Below are positions 55,657-64,000 of a stretch of 64,000 nucleotides of DNA, one piece after another. The stretch is from NCBI GenBank assembly GCA_034509735.1, contig JACGWO010000004.1, positions 13,559,395-13,623,394 on the forward strand. The letters are read 5' to 3'. The translations under genes were made by a program, and so were the position numbers. The stretch is from Sesamum alatum. Its lineage: Eukaryota; Streptophyta; Magnoliopsida; Lamiales; Pedaliaceae. Positions within the stretch are counted from its first letter, which is position 1. Each line of letters begins with the position of its first letter. Below the pieces are notes generated by a model. That model saw only the letters and a list, made by a program, of their open reading frames with translations. It was not told where the DNA came from and searched no databases.

Positions 55657-55709
55657 TTTGGTTTGAGCAGGGGTTAAATTTATTAAAGGAACACAATTTG
55701 GACTAAATT

Positions 55710-55885
55710 GTTCAAGAAAAGTTGCAAAAGGGTAAATATGTCCAAAATACTGCCAGAGGACTAAAATTACTCATTTTTGAAAGTTACAGGACTAAAATTA
55801 AAACAGAGAAACTTAAAGGACTAAAATTAATAGATGGTAAAGTTAACGGACTAAACTAATATATTCCCCTTTTTCTCCGTGCAAA
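55710..55885 (-). repeat. Right arm of the foldback element flanking EPRV2
   Basis: Several 'ggactaaaatta' blocks in series, complementary in order and spacing to 48,015–48,175. The outer end 'cccctttttctccgtgc' corresponds to 'tttttctccgggaaaaag' at the left arm. It would be one element opened by the viral insertion. Confidence 0.55.
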
Positions 55886-57109
55886 AGGGTTTTGAGAAAA
55901 ATAATTTTTTTAAATTAAAAAAATATTGGGAAAGGTTCCATATTAAAGTAATTAATATTTTTTTTAATTTTTGTGAAGTATTGAACTCTATTATTCAAGA
56001 ATATTCAGTTTTTTGCGTGCACATCCATGTGCAAGGTTGTAAATTGTAGTTGGAATTTAAAATGCTACGACCAAAATGATTTAGTATAATAAGCTAATGA
56101 GATTTTAGAAGCGAAATTTAGAAGGAAAAAAATATATATATAATGATGTGAAATTAATGTCGAATGCTTGAATTTTGTTGGAGGTATAAAGGTAGGTCGA
56201 TTGAAATGTAGAGCTGATTTTGAATTTGGTTTGAAATGTACGGATGATTTCGAATTTGGTTTGAAATGTGGGGGACAAAAATGAGTCTTATCTTAATTGA
56301 GACTCTTAGATTTGTTTTGAATGCGATTTGTTTCATTACTGAGTTAGCTGTCGTGGCACGTCATTTCTGAGTGTATATAATAAATAATAAATTACTTTTG
56401 GACACTATAAAATATATTTTATATTAAAATAAGAATAAAAATATATGAACTGTCTTAAGGGTATTATTGACTAAATAAAAAAATTGTATTTCTTTTTTAT
56501 ATACCAGCCATTGTGGCACGCCGTGTGTGCATGTATATCATAAATAATAAATAAATAAAATAATTTCAACAATATTTGTGCTTTAAAGTGTATAATAAAT
56601 AAGAACAAACTATATGAATCAACATATTATGTTTAAAAAAAAAAAAGAAAACACAATCTAAGGGCATTATCGACACAATAAAAATATTATTATAGATGTG
56701 TCACGAACCATTTTCTTTTCGGCCCCATTCAATGGTGTGGCTTGTATTAGAAGTAGTTTTTTTATTCAAATTATTTAAATTAGATATGCATTGGCATTAA
56801 GTAATAATAAAGAGAAATATGTAATAAAAATTAAAATAAAATAACCATAGTAATAGTAATTATAATATAAATAATAATATTAAAAATAACGGGAATAATA
56901 ATAACAATAATGATAGGTTTCATTCGAACCATCTAAATAAGTTGGGCGGGAAGTTTGTGTTTCCATTGGGTTGAAATACTATGATTGTCTTTTCCATTGT
57001 GGTCTTTATTATGTATTTTTTATATACATACGTTTTATATTTTATACACAAAATCAGTGCGGAGACCGATGCTAATTTCTGACTATTGTACGGTTTTTTT
57101 TTTTTTTTT
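55886..57109. other. AT-rich spacer with inverted dispersed repeats
   Basis: No gene. Blocks near 56,350–56,450 and 56,510–56,720 ('gtcgtggcacg…gtgtatataataaataa', 'attgtggcacgccgtg', 'agggcattatcgacac') are relatives of the 14,080/21,383 repeat, reversed. Tandem 'tttgaaatgt' phrases sit at 56,195–56,270. A T run of 22 lies near 57,090. Confidence 0.45.
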
Positions 57110-57425
57110 TTTGTTATACACCTAGGGTTCATACTGTTCATTCCGACCTTGTCAAACTGTACCAATGAGTTTTATTGGCTTTATCACGGGGTGTGTAGTT
57201 TTTAGAATCTCTAGCAGGTTGTGTACCGCCGTGCTGATGATTGTTCAAAAGTTGAGGGAATCCAATTTAGCAGGCATGTTAACTGCTTCAAACATTGTTG
57301 GTGTTCGTGTAGGGGATGTCAGACAATTTTATCTAAACGGGCAAGTTGATTTCCAATAGTATTGTGTCCAAAATATATGGTTCTCCAGTTGTTATATCTG
57401 TCGAGGTATTGTTCAATTGAAAGCA
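57110..57425 (+). pseudogene. Unrecognised decayed coding repeat, copy 2 (cut by Copia LTR)
   Basis: Related to 46,060–46,380: both have 'tgcttcaaa…ggtgttcgt…gtcagacaa…tatctaaa' blocks and the peptide pattern VRQFYLNGQVD. It stops where the LTR begins at 57,426. Family unknown. Confidence 0.35.
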
Positions 57426-59465
57426 TGCGTGAATCGCGTAGGGAGGACGCGTGAATGCGAAAACGCGATAAATTAAAACATAAAAATTAAAACATTCTAT
57501 AAACAGAAAGTAAATACACGTTCAAGGGGTGTTCCCTTGAACCTCTCGGATGTTCGTTGTATCTCATGATCAAAATAAACATGCTAAATCATGGTGGCCA
57601 TAGGATTGCAACAAAGGAAATGTGAAACCTACCCGTTATTGTTTTCTTCAAACCGTTATGTGCGTTGTTCCACATTTTGCCACCAAGATTCCAAATTAGA
57701 AACCCTCTATATTGTCCACCCAATCCACCGAATCTTGATCTCCCGTGCTAGCAAGAAATCAAGAGTAGTATAATATAGGAGGACAAATTGACCTAGCGTT
57801 ATGAATTAACGTGATCAATATGTCTATAATTCTCTTGTATCAAAGACAAGGAACTAGATAGTTTCTTGGAGAGTGGAGAGGAGAGGCGGACAAGTGAGAG
57901 AGAGGGAGAGTGGCCGAGTGTGTGTATGTGTGTGTGTGCTAGAGTTTCATCACCTAGTGTTGTGTGATTCTATGAGAATTTATAGAAGGGACTTCTCCTA
58001 GTCCTCTTCAAACTCTCATAGAGAAGCATAGGTTGACTAGGATTTTGACCTAATCAAATCCTAGTCAACTTAGTTTAAAGACCAAGTCAAACTTAATCTT
58101 GGCCATTGATCTCTCTATTCGATCTCGTCCATCTCTCTCTTAGATGGATTTCATGGAATATTTTAAATCCAATTTAAAATAATCCCTAAGGCTTTAAATA
58201 ATTAAATAATTATTTTGAGCTTATTTTCCAATTTAATAAATCTAATTTATTACTTAATTCTGTTTAATCAAATTAAAATTAATTATTTAAAGCCTATTCC
58301 CTCAATTTAATAAATCAAATTTATTAGTTAATTTTATTTTAATCCAATTAAAGAATTAACAATCTAAAAAGTGAACCAATTTAATCTAATTAAATTGTTC
58401 TATCTCCCAGAATTAATTCCAAATTGATTCCTCCACTATCGGTGGATTGTGTGTGACTCTTTAGGTTCACCCTCAGTTAGACTTGGCCGAATTTTCAATC
58501 ATCCTATGATGGGAATTTATTCGTCACCATGGGTGGTCATCTAGCAACAGTCCATGACACTAGCGACTATGTGAATATTATGGCGTGAACATTTAGACTC
58601 TTTAGTATGTTTGTCCTTCCGTCTTCCATTTCACATCTATAGTCTAGGGTTTGGACAATAGGTGTCGGTACCCATTCTTGACTAAAGCTTTGGCTCGTCC
58701 ATACCAAATGCCACAGGGATCTCATCCCACTGTTCAGTTACTGTGGCCATAGATTTACTGGAGGACGAGTCTCCGAGTGTAAGTGGGATAGTACTGTCAA
58801 TCCTTTTGACAGGAGATGGATTCTATATTAGGACCTACTGTTCACACAACACACCTTGACTGCACTAGAAAGGGCTTATGATAACCCAGTCTCTTGACTT
58901 GGTAACCTCTTGTCAAATCTAAGATACGGGTACTGTGTGCATGTGACCACAATAGTCCCTCATGTCCGAAGACCAAACCCGTACTGTCGGAATCGGGAAT
59001 TCGAGTCATACCGACCAACCCACTCAAGGTTTTCCATATGAAGATTGTCACGAGTCACCTCAATTAGCCGACACCAAGCTGGCAAACCCACTAACATTTC
59101 ATGGACAACCTTCATCACTTGTCGATGAAACGCGACTGCAATCGCTTAGTGTAAGTCCCAAATGGACTGTCGATACCCTATCTCGAGGTCCTTCGACTTG
59201 GAGTATATCAGACCGATCCACATAAACTGATTTCATGACTTGCCATCCTATGCGCAGTCCAGTTTCTTGGATTAAGCTTTCGCTCTGTGGGTTTTGTTTG
59301 TGCATTGAGCAGTTTGTAATGTAAAGTAGTTAAGTGAACACAAACAAAGAATTAATGCCAAATATGATTATCGCTTTTATTTATAAACTTTATTTAAACA
59401 CCATATCATCAGAAATAGGTTACATAAGTTTAACAGGATTGGCTTCACGGTCACCTATTATAACA
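57426..59465 (-). mobile_element. Copia 3' LTR (about 2.04 kb), element C
   Basis: On − it opens TGTTATAATAGGTGACC at 59,465, with the polypurine tract GGTCAAGTGGGAGAT just outside (59,466–59,480). It ends near 57,426. Same family and layout as 60,081–62,296: GC-rich tail, CT/GA microsatellite leader (57,886–57,940 on +), AT-rich middle. The exact lower end may be 57,426 or 57,430. Confidence 0.75.
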
Positions 59466-60080
59466 ATCTCCCACTTGACCTAAAGCTAATCACCCATATG
59501 TCTTAACCCCATCTTCTCAAGATGTTGCGTATCAGCAATTTGTGACATTGGCTTTGTCAGAGTATCTGCTGAGCTGACTCGGTCCATCTGAATGTCACCT
59601 CTTCCTATCATTTCCCTCAAAAGGTGGTAGCGTCTAAGTATGTGCTTGGATTGGTGATGAGACCTAGGTTACTTTGCTTGCGATATTGCTCCTGTTTTAT
59701 CACAGAAGATAACCACGGGCTCGGTAATGCTAGGCACCACACCCAACTCTTGGATGTAGTTTCTCATCCAAACCGCTTCCTTGGCAGCTTCTGATGCTGC
59801 TATGTATTTAGCCTCAGTGGTGGAATCGGCTGTGTGTCTTGCTTGGAGCTTTTTCAAGTGACCACTCCACCATTAAGTTTGAACACATAGCCCGACTGAG
59901 ACTTGGCATCATCCTTGTCCGAATAGAAGCTAACGTCGCTAAAGCCTTCCAAAATCAACTCCCATAGGCCAAGAATACATCCTTAGTCATTCTTAGGTAC
60001 ATAAGGATACTCTTGACTGCATTCCAATGTGCTTTGCCTGCACAGGACTGATATCTGCTAGTTACACTTAAAACATAAGC
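59466..60080 (-). pseudogene. Copia element C RT–RNase H 3' remnant, interrupted by element B
   Basis: On − the frame enters at 60,080 with SAYVLSVTSRYQSCAGKAHWN and YLRMTKDVFLAYG (the RT/RNase H connection of Copia). It continues with the RNase H block RHTADSTTEAKYIAASEAAKEAVWMRNYIQELG (59,840–59,740 region), and ends after DKTGAISQAK at 59,669. The next LTR (element B) starts at 60,081 inside this coding sequence, so B jumped into C. Stops separate the pieces. The remaining upstream part of C should lie beyond the other end of B. Confidence 0.8.
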
Positions 60081-62296
60081 TGAAGGACAAGCGGATCCGT
60101 CCGGGAGCGCGAGCGGAAGCGAGAAAGGCGATAAATATGTAAATTTAAAACAATTAAATAAACGTAATCCCAACGGGTGTACCCTTGGGTGCTCAACCGA
60201 GCATTCGATGTAGGATGTATTAATATAGAAGCATATATCTAATACATAGGGCGTAGACAAAATGTAAATCTACTAAAGCGTAGTAAACCATTACCTTTGT
60301 AGATTTCATGTGTGCGCGGCTACTTGCGTTGTTCCTTCTCCGAAATGTTCACAAAATCCAGACGTATGGATTCTCCAAAGATGATCCACACTACACCAGA
60401 ATAAACTCATGTTCTCCTTGCTAGAAGAAAATGGGTTTATGAAGGAATCGGTTTAAGAGAATAAACACTATGAATTAGTGTTCTCTTAAACCTACTTTGT
60501 TCTTCCTTTTGATCCAAGATCAAAATGAAGAACACAAGTGGCAGAGGGAGAGAGTGGCCGAGATTTAGAGGGAGAGAGGAGCCGAATTTTTGTCTTCTCT
60601 TTTTCTTGCAAAGATGAATTATGATTCTCTTACACAAGGTGTCGTATATACTCATATCTATACATAATTAATGTGATTATTGAAATGTGTCTAGGTTCAT
60701 CCAAGGATGTCTAGATACATCCCAATTAATTACCATAAATTCTTCAATCAAGCCTACCAACTTTTAAGGTATGATCAAATCATACCAAAAGGGAAGGGCT
60801 TGATTGGATTTGATTTGTCTCTTACCAAAAGAGATAAGTCAACTGCCACCTTGCATGGAACATGGCTGAATTTTGCTTCCTCCAAGGGAGCATTTTTGGC
60901 CATGCTCAATATGGGAAGAAGTCCAACTTCTTCCTATTCCAAAATAGGAATTAATTCTCCTCTCGGGTCAAAACTTAACGGACCGAGTTTTATCGTAATC
61001 CAATTACGACGAACCCAAAATTAAATCCAATTTAACGTCCATTTAAATTATTCCGGTTGGTCTTTTAATCCAATCAAAAGATCCAACATCTCGACTTTTC
61101 ATATTTAATCGATAAATCCAATTTACCGATTAAACGAGGGCTAGATACAATATCGACCCATCTATCCAATGGATTATCCCTTAAGTAATGCAATTACTTA
61201 TTTACCCTTCGAGATTGACTCCAAGTCAATCTCTCAACCTTCTTGGTGATTTGTGTGTGACCCTTTAGGTTCACCCTCAGCTAGGCTTGGGCCCGTGTCC
61301 CATAAGGGCCCGTTACCATGGGTGGCCGTCTAGCAATGGTCTATGGCACTAGAGACTGGGTGAATGTTGGCGTTAACATTTAGGCGGCAATTCCGTATGG
61401 GTACGGTCCTTCCGTCTACCGTTTCCCGGCCTTAGTCTAGGGTATGGAATTGGGCGTCGGTTCCCATCCTTGACTAGGCATTTATACTTAATACTCGAGA
61501 CTATGCATGCTTCATTGCATCGACACAGGAAACCATTCTCTGTTCGACCAACCACTGTGGCCACAGCTTTAAACCACATGAACGTGTCTTCGAGTGCATA
61601 GGAGATACCTTTGTCACATACTGACAGGGAACGGATCCTCTTTTTGGAACTCATCGTCCTCGCTACACATTTTGACTGCACTGGACAAGGTTTATAATGA
61701 TCATCTTATAGAATGATCACCTCTCGCCAGATCCAAGACACAGTCGTCTTGTGCACGTGACTGCCATGGTTCCTCAAGTCTGAGGACTACTCCCGTACTA
61801 TCAAAATCGGGAAAATCCAATCATACCGATCAAGCCTCCAAGGCTCCCATATAATGATTCCCGCGAGTCAGTCCAGTCGGCTCGACCCCAGTCGACCAAC
61901 CCACAAGATCGTATAGGCGTCCTACGCCTGTCGCCGATGAAACACGACACTCATCCAATGAACACGACTCTTGATGCAAGTCTCAATAGGACTCTCGATG
62001 CCCTGTCTTGAGGTCCTCAACTTGGAACGTTTCATACCCAACTCTTAATCAGTTGGTTTCATGACCACCATCCAATGCGTAGTCCAACTGCATGAGTTGT
62101 TAACCGTGGTTTGTGGGCTTTGTTGCGATATAAGTAAAACACCGTTTTAACATATGTAAAATGAGCGCAACAAAGTAGGTACCAATAGTGATGAACACTC
62201 ATTTTATTCGTCACTTAATAATATTACATTACATCAAGTTGTCAAATAGGTTATAAAACGCCAAACCTATTGGCTTTTTGGTCACCTATTCTAACA
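60081..62296 (-). mobile_element. Copia 3' LTR (2.2 kb), element B
   Basis: It opens on − at 62,296 (TGTTAGAATAGG), after a polypurine tract at 62,297–62,311, and closes with GTCCTTCA at 60,081. A leader-like GA-rich block with 'gagagagtggccgag' lies at 60,540–60,590. It belongs to the same family as the LTRs at 1–436 and 3,534–4,827, with high identity to the former. Confidence 0.8.
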
Positions 62297-62311
62297 ATCT
62301 CCCACTTGACC

Positions 62312-63231
62312 TAAAGCCAATCACTCATTGACCTCGAACCTCTTATCCAGATGGTGAGTATGGGCAACTTGCGACATGGGCTTAGCAAGTGGATCTGCTA
62401 TATTTTCTGCAGAGTTGACTCGGTCCAACCGAACGTCACTCCTGCTAAATATCTCTCTAAGAAGATCGTGACGTCAAAGAATATGGTTGGATCGTGATGA
62501 GATCTCGGTTCCTTTGCTAGCGCTATCGTCCCGCTGTTATCATAGAAGATAACTGCAGGCTTAGTAGTGCTAGGTACTACACCCAACCCTTGGATGTAGC
62601 TCATTAACCAAACCGTCTCCGTAGCAGCTTCCAAAGCTTCAATGTATTCAGACTCTGTGGTGGAGTCCACTGTGGTAGCCTACTTGGAACTTTTTCAAGC
62701 AACCACGCCACCATTAAGTCTGAACACAAAACCAGACTGAGACTTGGCATGATCATCATCCGACTGGAAGCTAGCGTTGCTGTAGCCTTCCAGTATCAAC
62801 TCTCCACTGCCGTAGATCAAGAATATGTCCTTAGTCCTTTTCAGGTACTTCAGGATAGAGTTGACCGCACTCCAGTGTGCCTACCCGGCACACGACTGAT
62901 ATCGACTGGTCACGCTCAAAGCGAAAGCCACATCAGGTCTAGTGCACTGGACAACGTACTGAATGCTGCCTACGGCTGAAGCATAGGGGATGTCTAACAT
63001 CCGTTTAAGCTCCTCATCAGTCTTAGGAGACTGCTTCTTGGATAACTTAATTCCAAGCCTCATAGGAAGGAATCCTCATTTTGAGTTCTCCATCTTGAAT
63101 TTCTTCAAGACTTTCTCAATATACGAGGACTGGGCCATTCCTAACATCCTTCTAGATCTTTCCCTATAGATCTTGATGCCAAGGATGTAAGATGCCTCGC
63201 CAATATCCTTCATGGAGAATTGTGTTGACAA
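62312..63231 (-). pseudogene. Copia element B RT C-terminus and RNase H
   Basis: Continuation of the polymerase. On − the segment near 63,060–62,885 reads MRLGIKLSKKQSPKTDEELK and VGSIQYVVQCTRPDVAFALS. The RNase H core is at 62,670–62,510 (MDSTTESEYIEALEAATETV, FYDNSGTIALAKEPRSHHD). An internal ATG at 62,670 is a frame restart and not a gene start. Stops or frame changes lie near 63,228, 63,084 and 62,884. The final residues precede the polypurine tract of the 3' LTR. Not functional. Confidence 0.85.
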
Positions 63232-64000
63232 TCAAGCTTTAGTGGTACCCAACATATTAGCATCATTCCCAGTGAGCAAGATGTCATCCACGTAAAGCAC
63301 TAGAAACATAACCGAGCTCCCACTGATCTTCTTGTATACACAAAGATCGGACTCGTTCTTGATGAAATCATATCCCCGTATGACTTCCTCAAAACGTATG
63401 TTCCAGCTTTGGGAAGCTTGTTTGAGGCAATAGATGGACCTTTGGAGATGGCAGACCTTCTGCTCTTCTCCAACAGATGTGAAACCTTCCGGCTGATCCA
63501 TATAGATCTCTTCCTCTACGAAACCGTTGAGGAAGGCGGTTTTCACGTCCATCTGGCATATTTCATAATCATACCGTGTTGCTATGGCAAGCAGTATCCG
63601 AATGGACTTAGCCATTGCTACGGGTGAGTAGGTTTCCTTAAAGTCGATCCCGGGTCGCTGAGTGTAACCCTTCGCCACAAGCCTGGCTTTAAAGTTTGTA
63701 ACCTTCCCGTCAGCTCCAAGCTTACGTTTGTAGACCCATTTACACCCTATGGGTTTTACCCCTTTGGGTAGGTCCACTAGGGTCCAAACCTGGTTTGTAC
63801 CCATCGAGTCCATCTTGGATTTCATGGCCTCAAGCCACTTATCCGAATTGATGTACGACATCGCTTCTCCGTACATCTTTAGATCATTATCCAACTGATC
63901 GGTCAGGCCCAGAAATCCATACCTATCAGGTGCATGGCATACTCTGGCTGACCTACGGAGGACTGGAACATTATCAGTGGGAACTACCGACTCAGATGTC
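63232..64000 (-). pseudogene. Copia element B reverse transcriptase, continues past window end
   Basis: The RT of a Ty1/Copia element. Upstream of 63,894 the frame is still open to the window edge (LRRSARVCHAPDRYGF-type linker between integrase and RT). RT blocks in order: WLEAMKSKMDSMGTNQVWTL, GCKWVYKRKLGADGKV, FKARLVAKGYTQRPGIDFKE, QMDVKTAFLNGFVEEEIYMD, then the catalytic LYVDDILL near 63,290. A frameshift or stop at 63,232 ends this piece. Part of an element whose integrase, gag and 5' LTR lie right of the window. Confidence 0.88.

Larger units (their letters stand above)
48400..55660 (-). other. EPRV2: endogenous pararetrovirus of a second lineage, about unit length (7.2 kb)
   Basis: A Caulimoviridae genome on −, from a tRNA-Met primer site at 55,656 to a promoter and leader near 48,750–48,460. 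Gene order on −: P1, P2, coat protein, movement protein, protease–RT–RNase H, P6, with tight ATG/stop overlaps (TAATG, ATGA) between most genes. The protein style of movement protein and protease is nearest the caulimovirus/soymovirus side. Damage is light: one in-frame stop in the coat gene and a few frameshifts in the RT–RNase H and P6. It is GC-richer than EPRV1 and clearly another genus. Confidence 0.85.

Overview
The window is nuclear DNA of a flowering plant, most likely a eudicot. It has spliced GT–AG introns, plant Copia and Gypsy LTR retrotransposons, an L1-type LINE, a tRNA-derived SINE, CACTA and Mutator-like foldback elements, and two endogenous plant pararetroviruses (Caulimoviridae). 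It is AT-rich and dominated by transposable elements. An asterid origin is only a guess. I see no rRNA, tRNA or CRISPR locus.

Layout. 1–7,270: overlapping wreckage of one long-LTR Copia family in both orientations (gag, protease and integrase remnants on +; LTR plus RNase H remnants on −). 7,271–8,183: Gypsy LTR with its polypurine tract. 8,184–11,701: unassigned sequence, a short foldback element, a decayed LINE and a Mutator-like foldback. 12,275–33,990: the only intact host gene, a 15-exon rhamnogalacturonate lyase (646 aa). Its introns have collected a 5.3-kb non-autonomous LTR element, a CACTA MITE and about 18 foldback elements, several with exact 9-bp target duplications. 35,885–37,313: a − strand Gypsy LTR that carries a SINE and a perfect 80-bp duplication.

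37,842–45,465 (+): a unit-length, heavily mutated florendovirus/petuvirus-like endogenous pararetrovirus (EPRV1). 48,4xx–55,660 (−): a second, better preserved pararetrovirus of a different lineage (EPRV2). Its separate genes run P1, P2, coat protein, movement protein, protease–RT–RNase H, P6. The coat gene precedes the movement gene, the reverse of familiar genera. EPRV2 has a tRNA-Met primer site, an as-1/TATA promoter and leader-stem arms at its two ends, and it lies between the arms of a foldback element. The two EPRVs converge tail to tail about 3 kb apart. 57,426–64,000 (−): nested Copia elements of the same family as at the left edge, the last running off the window.

How it works together: only the lyase looks like a working host gene, acting on rhamnogalacturonan I in the cell wall. 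Everything else is mobile or viral DNA, broken by stops and frameshifts, and mostly matters as a source of hairpin or antisense RNA and as a record of insertion order.
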